In this document: in pieces, positions 25,690-37,357 of the stretch
Layout: each line of letters starts with the position of its first letter
Numbering within the stretch: position 1 is the stretch's first letter
Origin: Malaya genurostris
Taxonomy: Eukaryota > Arthropoda > Insecta > Diptera > Culicidae
Assembly: GCF_030247185.1 (NCBI RefSeq)
Contig: NC_080570.1
Location: 149,020,641-149,084,640, forward strand
DNA length: 64,000 nt
Direction: 5' to 3'
Notes under the pieces: model-generated
What the model was told of the DNA's origin: nothing
Database searches by the model: none
Seen by the model: only the letters and a program-made list of their open reading frames with translations
Made by a program: the position numbers and the translations under genes

Positions 25690-25771
25690 AAGAAAAACTA
25701 TCTGGAACTGGGCGGCGGACATTTCCGATTTCGGAGATATAACCGTTGAAGTGACGTTATTTAAAAGATAT
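25690..25771 (-). repeat. left part of a Y monomer, split by a retro-insertion
   Basis: GGACATTTCCGATTTCGGAG, ATATAACCGTTGAAGTGACG is the TTCCGGAGATATAATGG...GTGACGTAACC end of a Y monomer. The next matching monomer sequence (CTCACTTTTCTCGGATG) begins near 26347, on the far side of the gag-like fragment. Confidence 0.6.
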
Positions 25772-26351
25772 TTTATTCAGGCCTATTTGCGTACAAGCTT
25801 TACGTGGCCGATTTAGCTGAGTTTTTAGATAATTTTTTTTTTGTAAAGGATCTCGTTGTCACCCTTTTTCTAGGGGGAGAGGAGCTTTCCTTCTGCGAGG
25901 ATTGAGGGACAGTTTGTTCGCGGTTCGTCTCGTCATTCATCGCCGCATCGGTGGTATTGTTGTTGATTTCGTTGCTAGTTGCTGTAGATGCGTCTTGTTG
26001 TACATTGTTTGCAGTTGCTGGTTGGTTGGATGGTAAGTTGTTAACTGCAGCTGGTGTACTTTGTTCTATAGAGGATACTGACGGTTTCGTTGAAGGGGAT
26101 GCTTCATTGTTGTTGGCGACTGTCACAGGTGTACTGGGGTTGCTTGGGGTTGGTTTGAAGGAAGCACCGTTGTCCTTTGGTGTAGTTGTCTCCTTGTCCA
26201 ATTTATCACATGGCTTACCGTAGTGAACAGCTTTTTGGCAATATTGACATGTGGCCATCTGATTGTCATAGGTAACAAGTGATTTGCACGGGATTCTTGT
26301 ATCCTGATCGAATGTCAGATAAGAAGGTATAGGCCTCTTCAAGCGCCTCAC
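25772..26351 (-). pseudogene. non-LTR retrotransposon gag-like ORF1, 3' fragment
   Basis: The minus-strand open frame 26351-25800 resembles the C-terminal part of an ORF1 (gag-like, RNA-binding) protein: LKRPIPSYLTFDQ, then a single CCHC zinc knuckle CQYCQKAVHYGKPC (spacing C-X2-C-X4-H-X4-C), then a long Thr/Ser/Asn/Pro-rich low-complexity tail and a basic C-terminus (KKKLSKNSAKSAT). TAA at 25800-25802 is followed about 20 bp later by AATAAA (reverse complement at 25773-25778). The N-terminal part is missing and the upstream frame is stopped. No ORF2 follows. It probably entered as a reverse-transcribed, truncated copy. The apparent MRR start is likely accidental. Confidence 0.7.
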
Positions 26352-27165
26352 TTTTCTCGGATGCTACTAGTATGATTTGGACAATCTAAAACCTAGTTTG
26401 AAAGTGACTAATTCTTTGGTCATTGAACAAGTTCCAAAAACAAGTGGCCTCAGATTACCAACTTTTAATGGTATTAATGGCATAACCGACAAACTGCACT
26501 GTATTCTATCCGTTCAATTTTCACATACTTCGCCAATCGTAGACTCGTTTGACTATAGTAGTCAAAGGCCATTAATCAAGTTCGGAAGGTGAACCATTCC
26601 GGTGCCGGAGATATAATCGTAGAAGTGACATAACCGACAAATGTGGCATTCTTTTGTATTCGCTGAATTTTCTCGCTTCACTGTTTCGATTTTTACCATA
26701 TTTTGCTTGTTTGAAAGCTAAAAGCATTTATCATGTACAAATTCTTACATTTCTTGAGATAGAATCTAGTTAGTGGCATAACCGACATACCGCAATCTCT
26801 TTTATACGTTGAATTTGCCTGAGCCGATTTAGGTAATCGTAGACTCGTTTGAAAACTATCATAGGATCATTTGATAAGTTCATCAGGAAGTCAAACAGAT
26901 CGGTTCAAGTGGCACTTTTCGCTGTATGTTTGGAGTTTTGTGCCACTTCTGGTTTCCGCGATATAATCCTAAAAGAGACGTATCTGTCAAAGCGCATTTT
27001 TTTCTACTCGCACAAACTACCAGATTTCAAATAAATATGCTCCGACAAATTTGGTCTGAGACAATATTCAAAAAATGTGATATTGTCTCTGATCACTTTC
27101 AAATGGTCCTGGTATTCCAGCGAAATGACCGTATAAGTGTCGTAACCGACAAAGCGCATTTTGCA
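26346..27165 (-). repeat. run of ~170-bp Y monomers
   Basis: Three or more diverged units reading on the plus strand: CTAGTTTGAAAGTGACTAAT, GGTCATTGAACAAGTTCC, TAATGGCATAACCGACAAAC; then ATCGTAGACTCGTTTGAC, CATTAATCAAGTTCGGAAGG, CGGAGATATAATCGTAGAAG; then further units ending AAGTGTCGTAACCGACAAAG near 27160. Confidence 0.72.
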
Positions 27166-27169
27166 TTCG

Positions 27170-27670
27170 GTTCAAAGTGGGTACCGCGGTTGCTCACCGT
27201 TAACCAAAAACGAGAACGTATTGATGATTCCTGAGCAGTGTTTGGCCATGTTTAAACGTAACAAGCCGGAATTTTTGCGTCAATAAGTGACAATGGATGA
27301 AACATGGATTCATCACTTCACTCCGTAGTTAAAAGAAAAGACCGCATATGGTAAAGAAAAAAAAAGTTTCATCACGACAACGCACCGTGTCACAAGTCAA
27401 TGGCAAAACTACATGAAATGAGCTTCGAATTGCTCCCACATCCACCGTATTCGCCAGATTTGGCTCCCAGCGACTACTGGGTGTTCGCTGAAACTGAGGT
27501 CTATTTTGAGGCAAAAAATAAATCGTTCTACAAAAGTAGTATTGAAATGTTAGAGCGGCGCTGGAATCTTTGCGTTGCTCTTGATGGAGATAACGTTGAT
27601 GAATAAAGTTAATTTTGGACCTAAAAAAAGGTGTTCTCTTTGTCAGGCCCGGAACTTTTCAGCCCATGTA
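27170..27670 (+). pseudogene. mariner transposase remnant, internally deleted
   Basis: Mariner relic. The first part carries TMDETWIHHFTP (first catalytic Asp region, about 27292-27325), then jumps directly to RPHMVKKK; compared with the copy at 39040-39775 roughly 200 bp of the core is lost. It continues with the second catalytic region (HHDNAPCHKSM in a shifted frame) and ELLPHPPYSPDLAPSDYW (about 27430-27480), then the C-terminal EAKNKSFYKSSIEMLERRWN and a stop at about 27604. The end CTTTTCAGCCCATGTATTA near 27650-27670 looks like the terminal repeat. The third catalytic Asp (LAPSDY) is kept, but the protein is broken by stops and frameshifts. Confidence 0.82.
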
Positions 27671-29291
27671 TTAAAACTTCCAATACATTAAAATTAGTTA
27701 ATAGTGGATTCAGCATTGCTTTAAATTTCACTTCGATAGCTGAGCCTCAAGATGTCTCGTGAAAGGGATTACGGATGAAAAGTTTTCCCCTGTCTATTGA
27801 CTGCACCTACGCCGGCAGGATCAATGTACAAAGTTTCAGTGTTATTTCACTGCTGCACACCATAAAAATCGATTTTCTCTGCCTTTGAAAGCGAAGCGGG
27901 AAGTCATCGAAGAAAGTCTAGTCGTCAGACAGTGCCCCGTTCTCCGGCGTCGTTACAGTAATAATCGTATGCACTAAACTTGGGAAGATTTGCACTTTCT
28001 GCACGAATGACGTAGGTCTGCTCGAGGGCAATTCCAGCATCGATCGACGGACGGGGCGCCGGTGGCGAAGAATAGCAGCCATAAATAACTCATCACCAAA
28101 AGTACGGAGTAGGCAAAATAGTCATTCCGCCGAGGCACTTTCGGGATCGTTAGCCCAGTTTGATAAAGTCTTTGCGTGGATGAAACTAGTTCCCTCTCGG
28201 TGTCTTCTTCAACCGAGCCTGAGGTAAAAAAAAAGTTTCCTTTGGCAAAGAACAACTCCTATTTGGAAACTTGCAAACCCAGTTTTCTTGATTTTTTTTT
28301 CTCTACTTTTGTTTGTTTTCATCGCTCGAACGGCGGCTAAGTTTTTAATTTGATGGACGAAGTTTGTCACAAATCAACGGACCTTGAGGAAATTGGGTGG
28401 AATTTCCCCTTTTGAAAGAGAAAGTCGGTGAAGTTCGATAGGAAGTGTCTGTTTTTACACCGACTGTAGCCTTGAATCAACTTGAAACAACTCTCTTCTA
28501 GTAAATCAACGCTCGTCGCTTTTTGAAAAAGTCTTCTCATAAAATAACAACCAGTTCAGTATGTCGGAACCCCATTATTATTAAACTAATCCCGTAGATC
28601 CCTCATTGAAAAAGCTTAAACATAACGCATCCATCACAATGGAAATGATTTATGATGCGTCGTTCTTCAGACAGGCAACCAGTCAGTCGCCGTTTTGTGA
28701 GGAAGCTCATATTTAGTCAAATTTGCTGTCGATGGGAAAATACTTCGTCCGCGCTGTCGAGCGCGCAAAGCACACCGGGTTTTTGCGAAACCACTCTTGG
28801 AGTGATAATAATCCCACTAATTACCTATTAATGAATTGCTTCTGTTGCCATTCATAGCCGTACGCCGCCAACCAGTTGCCGAAAGAAGTAGCAGAGTATA
28901 GTACAAGTGAAAGTAGCATAATGTTGTTTTTGTGCAGCCTGAACCACGAATCTCGAACAATATGCAGCGTGGCGTGAAAATTAAAATAAATATTCCGGTC
29001 GAGAAGATGACTCCGGCCAGTTACAGGGGAGGGGATTTTCTGTAACCGGAAACTGAACGAACTAACTTGTTAAGCTTTTTCGAGTAAAAAGGCCTTCAGT
29101 TGAAGGGGGAGCAGGTTATTTCACAGAAAGTTAATTCACCGAATAACCAGATTTATCATTTAACTGAAAATATCGTCAAACATAAATATCGCTTTGAAAA
29201 TTAATTAAACGTCCGTCAATGCGATGAGATTTGGTGACAGTAGAAACATAGCACATCGGTGCATAAAAAAAGGTTTTGTAATCAGCATTAA
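27671..29291. other. unique sequence, no gene recognised
   Basis: 27700-29100 is mostly unique, moderately GC-rich in places (27990-28080, 28740-28780), with no coding motif. 29115-29155 contains a weak palindrome GGTTATTTCAC/TCACCGAATAACC. Confidence 0.4.
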
Positions 29292-29388
29292 CTGTACGTC
29301 TGCTTAGCAGTTATGGTTGAACCGTTAGATTGCATTAGCAGTTCAGCACAAACTGCTAATGCACTGATTAGTCGAAAACGAAACGTAT
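29292..29388 (+). repeat. dispersed hairpin repeat, copy 5
   Basis: ACTGTACGTCTGCTTAGCAG, TTATGGTTGAACCGTTAG, CAGTTCAGCACAAACTGCTA, ATGCACTGATTAGTCG and AAAACGAAACG. Both flanks are well kept; the arms are diverged. Confidence 0.75.
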
Positions 29389-29816
29389 AAATAAGAGAGT
29401 CACCTGTACTTCTGCGAAAATCGGTACTCTTGCGGTACGAAAACTTCCAAAACAATTAGGAACAATTGTTTTACAGTTCGACGTTTCGACTTTTGCTTTT
29501 CATCTTCATCAAGGTAAAAATATCTTAAGAAAATTGGTTGTAGCACGATAAAGTAGTAGGAAAGTGAACAACGCAATCGTTTTTATTAGAATAATAGTGA
29601 CAGTAAATTGTTCATTTCCGGAAACGGAAACGTACCAAAAACGTTTGCCTGTTAGATACACCAAAACTAAATACTTGAAGATGCTTCCGGAATCAGAAAT
29701 CGGAGTTCAGTAGAGCAAAAATGATCGTTTTTGGTCATCAACAAACGGACTTATGTAAACCAGTAGGATCTGTTGGTCAGTAGTCAGTAGGCATTAATAT
29801 TGTCTCTAATAAATGA
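29389..29816. other. mostly unique; isolated TTCCGG segments
   Basis: CATTTCCGGAAACGGAAACG (about 29618) and GCTTCCGGAATCAGAAATCG (about 29682) look like fragments of the dispersed monomer. Nothing else was recognised. Confidence 0.4.
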
Positions 29817-29862
29817 AAACCCTTCTTAATCCTCCTAGTGATGTGATGATACCTTTCTTATA
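29817..29862 (-). repeat. conserved ~45-bp repeat terminus
   Basis: The reverse complement reads AGAAAGGTATCATCACATC then ACTAGGAGGATTAAGAAGGG, matching 51739-51782 and 59161-59205. Confidence 0.65.
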
Positions 29863-30029
29863 TTACTTATTATTAGTTTTGTAAATATTACTAAGGGATT
29901 TAGAGATCTTTAAAAAACCTAAATGATTAAAAACAAGAAAATTTGTTGGGACATTAAATAACATAATTTAGAAGGTTTTTTGTTCTTTTCTCGCATCGTT
30001 GCTTTTACAGGACAGCTAACCTCTCATCA

Positions 30030-30300
30030 TTTTGTAATTCCGGAACAGGAAGTCGGATCCGAATAAAATCCGCAGTTTTGTATATGCCCATAATACCATT
30101 CATTCGAATCAAAATTTATGAAAATCGGCTCTCTCATCTCTGAGGAATCGGAGCGAGCTTCATTGGTTAATATTAGACCACTAATTTCGGTACTTCCGGA
30201 ACCGGGAATTGGGGACCGATAATCAAAGTATTGGCCTAAAACTAACAAATTATGTAATTTGAACCAAATGAATGTAAAAGCTTTGCTGCTAGTACACATA
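30030..30300 (+). repeat. ~170-bp monomers (variant X)
   Basis: ATTCCGGAACAGGAAGTCGG, ATCCGAATAAAATCCGCAG, CATTCATTCGAATCAAAATT and ATGAAAATCGGCTCTCTCAT, then a second, shorter unit with TACTTCCGGAACCGGGAAT. Confidence 0.75.
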
Positions 30301-30349
30301 ATCAAATTTATTTTTTTTCTTTATATTGCAGCTCCAGTAGAGTTTGGAC

Positions 30350-30440
30350 TTTACGTCTGCTTTTCGTGTTGAACTACTAGATGGCATAACAGTTCAACAT
30401 AAACTGCTATGCATTGACGAGTCGAAGACCGTAAACCGCA
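30350..30440 (+). repeat. dispersed hairpin repeat, copy 6
   Basis: TTACGTCTGCTTTTCGTG, TTGAACTACTAGATGGCATA, ACAGTTCAACATAAACTGCT, ATGCATTGACGAGTCGAAGA. The right arm is intact and the left arm shortened. It lies between X monomers and a SINE. Confidence 0.78.
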
Positions 30441-30470
30441 AAGAAAAAATCAAACTGTTACTACAAATAT

Positions 30471-30680
30471 CCCGGGTTGGCGGTTCAATGCATAGGACGC
30501 TGGTCTTACAAGCCAGTTGTCGTATGTTCAAGCCTCGACCTGAAAGGATTATTAGTGTCAGTAGGATCCATAATACTAGCCATGCAATGATTCTGTACAC
30601 TAAGAATCGGCTGCGAAGTCTGTTGAAACAGAAAGGTCAAATTCCACAAAAGAAATGTATGGCCAAGACTTTGCTTTTTA
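30471..30680 (+). ncRNA. tRNA-derived SINE, copy 2
   Basis: Best preserved copy. Head CCCGGGTTGGCGGTTCAATG (box A-like) and TTCAAGCCTCGACC (box B-like, about 30529-30542). Body GTGTCAGTAGGATCC, ATGCAATGATTCTG and AATCGGCTGCGAAGTCTGTT. Tail AATTCCACAAAAGAAATG then CCAAGACTTTGCTTTT. Same layout as copy 1. Confidence 0.82.
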
Positions 30681-30864
30681 CTACAAATGAGTTACAGAAC
30701 TCTTTGTCGAAGTTCTACAGGTAGTGTGCCTGAAGGAAACTTTTCCTTTACCATTCACCTTGTAAAGTTTTGATAGGATTTGGCTAGCTGCCCCTCATTA
30801 GTGACACTATTTTTAGTGGTTACCATTTTAATTGAAAAGGACCTTTACCCGTCTAAAGTTCCAA

Positions 30865-33800
30865 AAATCAAGAATTCCCGGAGAAAGTTAAGGGAATTCG
30901 AGATTCGTGATTTCCGAGATTTAAGAATTATGAGAATTCAAGAATTTCAAGATTTGTAGATTCATGATTCAATGACGAGATCTCCGTGGATTTTGTAAAG
31001 CGAAAATGGCAGAAATTTGAAAGAATGGAAAAATATGGGGAAAATAATAAAAAAAATCGAGAATTCACGATTCATTGGAATTCAAGTTTTCCGGAAAATT
31101 AAACGTTTTGGAGGCTTGGAAATGATGGAAAAATAATTCTACGATTTCGGGAATTTATTATTTTCAGAAACTCAAAGACTTCGAATTTTGTCAGTTTTGA
31201 ATTCAGTTATTTGAGGATTCCAGAATACGGGGAATTCAAAAGAGCTAATGAATTCATGAACTACAAAACTTTAGAGACTAAAAAAAAAATTGGAAATTTC
31301 CAAACAGTGATAACCTCGGAAACAAAATTCAAAAATTCGAGGAATTTTAGATTCTGTGATTTGAAAACTCCGAGGGTATTTATTTCTGGGATTACGAAGA
31401 AATTGAACACTATTAAATATTGAAATTCATAAGTTCTTCTTCAAATTCATGAATTTCGAAAATTCAAAATTTTTGTGAATTCAAAAGTTCAGGGAATTAT
31501 GAATTCCGGGAATTCAAGACGTTTGGAAAAATCTGTGGAATTGCATGCACTCAAGAATTCTCGCAATTCTTGTATTGCGCACGTGTAAGAATGTCGGAAC
31601 ATTTGAAAATCCAAGAGGAAATCAAGTTTCCGGGAATTCAAGATTCCGGGAATCCAAGATTCCGGGAATTCAAGTTTCCGGGAATTCAAGTTTCCAGGAG
31701 TTCAAGGTTCCGGGAAATCAAGGTTTCGGGAACTTAAGCTTTTGATAATTGAAGATACGGGAATTCAAGATTCCGGTGATTCAAGTTTCCAGGAATTCAA
31801 GTTTCCGGGAATTTAAGATCCTGGGAATTCAAGATTTCGGGACTACAAGATTCCGGGAATTAAAGGTTTCGGGAATTAACGATTTCGGGAATTCAAGATT
31901 CCGAGAATACAAGATTCCGGGAATTCAAGATTCCGGGAATTCAAGATTTCGAGAATTCAAAATTCCCGAAATTCCAGATTCTGGGTATATAGGATTCCAA
32001 GAATTCAAGATTCCTTGAATTCAAGATTCTGGGAAATCAAGATTCCGGAAATTCAAGATCCCGTAAAATTCAAGATTCCGGGAAACCAAGATTTCGGGAA
32101 TTTAAGATTTCGGTAATTCAAGATTCCAGAAATTCAAGATTCCGGGTATTTAAGATTCCGGGAATCCAAGATTCCAGGAATTCAAGATTCCGGGAATTCA
32201 AGATTCCGGGAATAAAAGATTCCGGAAATTCAAGATTTCGCGAAAAAAAGATTCCAGAAATTCAAGATTTCGGGAATCCAAGATTCCGGGAATTCAAGAT
32301 TCCAGGAATTCAAGATTCCGGGAAATAAAGATTCCAGAAATTCAAGATTCCGGGAATTCAAGATTCCAGGAATTCAAGATTCCGGGAATTCAAGATTCCG
32401 GGAATTCAAGATTCCGGGAAATCTAGATTTCGGGAATTTATTATTTCGGTAATTCAAGATTCCGGATATTTAAGATTCCAGGAATTCAAGACTCTGGGAA
32501 TTCAAGATTCCGGGAATTCAAGACTAGGAATTCAAGATTCCGGGAATTCAAGATGCCGGGAACAAGATTCCGGGAATTCAAGATTCCAGGAATTCCAGAT
32601 TCCGGGAATTTAAGATTCCTGAAATTCAAGATCCCGGGAATTCAAGATTTCGGGAATTCAAGATTCCGGGAGTTCAAGATTTCGGGAATTCAAAATTCCG
32701 GGAATTCAAGATCCCGGGAATTTAAGATTCCTGAAATTCAAGATCCCGGGAATTCAAGATTTCGGGAATTTAAAATTCCGGGATATCAAGATTCCAGGAA
32801 TTCAAGATACCGGGAGTTCAAGATTCCAGAAATTCAAGATTCCAAGAATTCAAGATTCCGGGAAATAAAGATTCCAGAAATTCAAGATTCCGGGAATTCA
32901 AGATTCCAGGAATTCAAGATTCCGGGAATTCAAGATTCCGGGAATTCAAGATTCCGGGAAATCTAGATTTCGGGAATTTATTATTTCGGTAATTCAAGAT
33001 TCCAGAAATTCAAGATTCCGGGTATTTAAGATTCCGAGAATTCAAGACTCTGGGAATTCAATATTCCGGGAATTCAAGACTAGGAATTCAAGATTCCGGG
33101 AATTCAAGATGCCGGGAACAAGATTCCGGGAATTCAAGATTCCAGGAATTCAAGATTCCGGGAATTTAAGATTCCTGAAATTCAAGATCCCGGGAATTCA
33201 AGATTTCGGGAATTCAAGATTCCGGGAGTTCAAGATTTCGGGAATTCAAAATTCCGGGAATTCAAGATCCCGGGAATTTAAGATTCCTGAAATTCAAGAT
33301 CCCGGGAATTCAAGATTTCGGGAATTCAAGATTCCGGGAGTTCAAGATTTCGGGAATTCAAAATTCCGGGAATTCAAGATCCCGGGAATTTAAGATTCCT
33401 GAAATTCAAGATTCCGGGAATTCAAGATTTCGGGAATTTAAAATCCCGGGAATTCAAGATTCCGGGAATTCAAGATACCGGGAGTTCAAGATTCCAGAAA
33501 TTCAAGATTCCAAGAATTCAAGATTCCGGGATTTTAAGATTCCTGAAATTCAAGATCCCGGGAATTCAAGATTTCGGGAATTCAAAATTCCGGGAGTTCA
33601 AGATTTCGGGAATTCAAAATAACGGGAATTCAAGATTTTTGGAATTCAAGATTCCGGGAATTTAAGATTCCTGAAATTCAAGATCCCGGGAATTCAAGAT
33701 TCCGGGAGTTCAAGATTCCAGAAATTCAAGATTCCAGAAATTCAAGATTACAGGAATTCAAGATTCCGGCAATTCAAGATTCCGCCAATTCTAGACTTCG

Positions 33801-34010
33801 GGAATTCAAGATTCCGGGAATTCAAGAGTCTTGGAATTCAAGATTCCGGGAATTCAAGATGTCGGGAAGTCAAGATTCCGGGAATTCAAAATAACGGGAA
33901 TTCAAGATTTTTGGAATTCAAGATTCCGGGAATACAAGAATCCGGGAATTGAAGAGTCCGAGAATTCAAGATCCTAATAATTCAAGATTCCGAAAATTCA
34001 AGACCAAATA
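30865..34010. repeat. 16-bp satellite, CCGGGAATTCAAGATT unit
   Basis: 30865-31620 is a degenerate edge. From about 31625 to 33995 it is a dense array of CCGGGAATTCAAGATT with single-base variants (TTCGGG, TTCCAG, AATTTAAG, TTCCTGAAA). Plus-strand open frames encoding phrases like FREFKIPGIQDSGN are repeat artefacts. Confidence 0.93.
32340..33450. repeat. 540-556-bp higher-order duplication within the 16-bp satellite
   Basis: The marker GGGAAATCTAGATTTCGGGA occurs at about 32416 and 32956 (offset 540) and ATGCCGGGAACAAG at 32553 and 33109 (offset 556). A shorter internal repeat (GATCCCGGGAATTTAAG blocks) recurs after about 33260. Blocks rather than single units have been duplicated. Confidence 0.8.
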
Positions 34011-34061
34011 TTTGGGCAATCGTTGAGCGCAGAAGGAGGAAAAATCGACTTTGGGAGCCGC

Positions 34062-34113
34062 GTAAAAAACGCGTTGAAAACCGCGTAAATAAAGACCACA
34101 GTGTACTTCATTA
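34062..34113 (-). mobile_element. single end of a CACTG..GTCTT TIR element
   Basis: The reverse complement of 34113-34062 reads CACTGTGGTCTTTATTTACG then CGGTTTTCAACGCGTTTTTT, ACGCGGCTCCC. This matches the right end of the MITE at 18154-18345 (CACTGAAGTCTTTTTTTATG) and is also followed by TA. I see no partner end on the other side of the 16-bp satellite. Confidence 0.6.
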
Positions 34114-36924
34114 TTTTATTTCTTCACTGTATTTCAAAACCGTCGTCTTTGCTTAAGAAACGAACATATGAACGCGTGTCAGTTGAACCAAATATAACTG
34201 ACTTTCTTCCATAATTTCAAAGAAATCTATGTACATATTTTCAAAGTGGTTATATCTTATTCAAAAACGATTGATGATAACTGGAATAGCCGTAAAATTC
34301 ACTATCATGCCATTTTACTACCCAAAATGACCAAACCACTAAAAAAACACAGCTAGAGGAAGCGAAGACTTTCGCAGATATTGTTCACTGCACGCACGAA
34401 TAGGCAAATGACAGTGGAATCAAAACACCACCTTAAACAGCTGTGCAAGTAGTGCACAAGTTTAAGCGTGTTATGACTTGTTGAAGTAAAAATACAAGTG
34501 GGCCTTTACTTTATCTGTTTTTTTTATTCTGTCTCGTACTGAATCCATTTTACATTTTCGAGATTATAAAAAGTTATTTGTCGCATGGCATAGTTCAAAA
34601 CTTAAAGAGAATGATAAATTCATTTGCGATGCGAAATGTTAGATTCTAATCAATTAGGATCATGATAAACTCAAGGCCATTGCACTCATTTTGCAGGAGA
34701 CAAGCAAGGGATATTTTAAACTGATTTAGAAAAAAACCTTCAAATTTTCTGACATCGCATGTTTACAATCTCGTCGTTCCCGTCAACCGATTCGCTTTTC
34801 CCACACCGTGTCAAGTGGGCTCCCATCGACTGAACATTATAATGAAGGAATTATCGATAATATCTCATTTAAATGCAAACGATGTTTTGATGATTTCAAT
34901 TTGCACCGTTCGCTATCGTGCTATCGCGAGCCAACAAGGTATTCTAGAGCCGTCGAAGAGAGAGAGAGAGAGATACAGGCAAAAAAAAAAAACATAATAT
35001 TTCTACTCCGATGACAAACGATGAGCCAGTGAAGGAAAATAATCATAATTGGATGAACATTACATCTTTTTCCCTTGATTCATCATAACATCTCCATAGA
35101 GAATCTTTTTGCTTTGAATACATGCCAATCAGGGAGGCAAGGCAAGTCGGTCCGGGCTGAGATTCTGCGGTACACAACAATCACGTAACGGCGAAAGTCT
35201 CGGCCCGGTATCTGGGAATGTCGGAGGAAATAAGCAAGTGAAGAAATAAAATGTTTATTAAATTACTGGGCTCTGGGAAAAGGGGGCACGAAAATTAGAT
35301 CGGTATTGTAGTCCTGCCAATAATTATATCACCTTTTACCGATGTTTTTCCGAACATGTTATTGGATTGACGCGTTTTCCGATTTGGTTTGGCAACGGCG
35401 AAACATTTCCGACTGACTGGGTCTGGTTAATTCTCTGGAGAGTTCTTGTTCGATTCGGTATTTGGATAGATAATAATTCTAACTTTTATGTTCATTAATT
35501 TGAACAAGCAATTAGTAGGAATGTAACTGCACTATCACTAGGAGACGAACTTTTTACGGTGATTACTTCTATATTCATACACATAAACAGACAGTTAAGG
35601 GAAAATTTATCAACATCGTTATGAGAATCCCTTATAACGAACGACTGAATCACTGGATAAAAACTTCACGCGCAAAACTCGGACTTGAAATATCCAGTAC
35701 GAAAATAGGGCAAATTTTCAATGTTGTCTGGTTAGTTCTGGTGCTTCCCGAAATTTTTTTTTTGAAGTTAAAACACTTTGATTATTAAAAAAAAATACTC
35801 CGAACCCCAATTTCCAGTCGAACAGAGCTGAAATTTTTTTTCTAGCTTGAAGCTATTTTCTACGAGAAGTCGACGGAACAAAAATAGAACCAAGGTTAAA
35901 GAGCTCAAATTTATGAATTCTACCAACAGATTGCAGCTATTCTGTTGGGGGCAGAAAACTGAACTGCACTAACATCCCTGATCTTGGTATTCCGATTTGC
36001 CTCCTATACTTATTGGGACACCACCGAAAAAATCCTCCAATAAAACACACCTTCGACACGGTTCATTTCCCACCAGACAACGTAAGTGATTTTTTTTTGC
36101 ATCGCGCCACATCCTGGTTACATCCCGACAGAGTTTTCGATTAGAGGGCAGGTTGCACTCTACCAAATTCCATAATCCTTTGAGTGATCTTATTCGAAAG
36201 CCGTTCTCGTTTTTTCTTTTTTTTTGGGACGATGCGACTATTCCGATGTGCAACCGAAAATGTGAAAAGTGAGTGAAAAGGAAGAAAATGCATTTTCATA
36301 TGTTTGAAAAATTTGTCCTGAAATTCTTCTAGTGTAGACAAAAATTTTACCCCATCATGACCGGTTTTTTTTTCTTTCCTGGAAAAAGGGAAAAGACTAC
36401 CTGATTGACGGTAATGCGTGACGACCGAGTCACGTGCCGGCAAAGTGAACATTGAACAAATTTTCGTGGAATAGAAATGCACAGGTGCGCTTTCGTTTCA
36501 TGTACAACGGAAAATTCACATTACTGACAAGACAGATGAATACAGGGGATGCAAGATTTTTTTAAGTGTTAGTACTTTTTATTTATTCAATATTGTATCA
36601 AATCAAAGCATTACGTAATGTATTGAAATACAAACAAAATAAACCTAAAAATTATAAGGAGAATAGAAATCTATTTTTTTCATTCATTCATCTGACAATA
36701 AAATAGTCCAATTGAATATATAGCAATCAAGTTATAAAATTGTAGGTCGTATTTTTTCTGCACAAATTTCTGCGACAGTTCAGAAAAATCGATGATGTCA
36801 ACAGTGCCAAATACCTATGGGAAGGCTGTTATCAGTTTATTGAATGAAATTTTGTTCAAAAAATCTTTTATACGAGAAAGGCAAAAAGTGCTCACTTCAT
36901 ATTGGTACGTTTGTTTTGAAAAGT
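34114..36924. other. unique sequence, no gene recognised
   Basis: No coding motif. 34957-34972 is a short GA run, and 35740-35840 holds poly-T and poly-A runs. 35100-35420 and 35950-36480 are more GC-balanced but lack any gene signature. Confidence 0.4.
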
Positions 36925-37355
36925 ATAAGTGACGTAACCGACAAAACGCCCGATATTCTCGGAGATGGCTAAACCGATTTCAACAATCTTTGGCTCGTTT
37001 GAAATCTACTACTGCGTTATTGATCAAGTTCGATGATCAAATTGTTATAAGTTCTGGCTTCAGAGATATAATAGTATAAGTGGCATAATTGTTCTTCGTT
37101 TCAAAAAATATACGAGCGTTAGGCACACCTGACAAAACGCATTTTTTTAGCTTTCAGTAGAAAGCTAATCCCATTTCAACAAGCTGTGGTTTGTTTTATA
37201 GCTACTATTAGGTCTTTGATCAAGTTAAAAGGTCAAATTCCTGTCCCTTTCCTTTTCCGGAAATATAATGGTATAAGCGACGAAAACGACAAAACTCCCT
37301 TTCAGCAAGCTTAGGCTCATTTCTGATTTCAGCAAACTTAAGCTCAATTGAGAGA
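36925..37355 (-). repeat. ~170-bp Y monomers, last one split by a transposon
   Basis: Units with GACGTAACCGACAAAACGCC, GGAGATGGCTAAACCGATTT, GATCAAGTTCGATGATCAAA, then GGTCTTTGATCAAGTTAAAA. The last stops at AAGCTCAATTGAGAGATA, exactly at the transposon's TA. It resumes at 38610. Confidence 0.75.
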
Positions 37356-37357
37356 TA

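Noticed and set aside
25951..26223. 90-codon plus-strand frame rich in Leu/Val
   Set aside because: Antisense shadow of the gag-like fragment.
32553..32966. 137-codon frame with FREFKIPGIQDSGN repeats, collagen- or silk-like at first glance
   Set aside because: Artefact of the 16-bp satellite; 3 x 16 bp returns to frame. No signal peptide or flanking gene structure.
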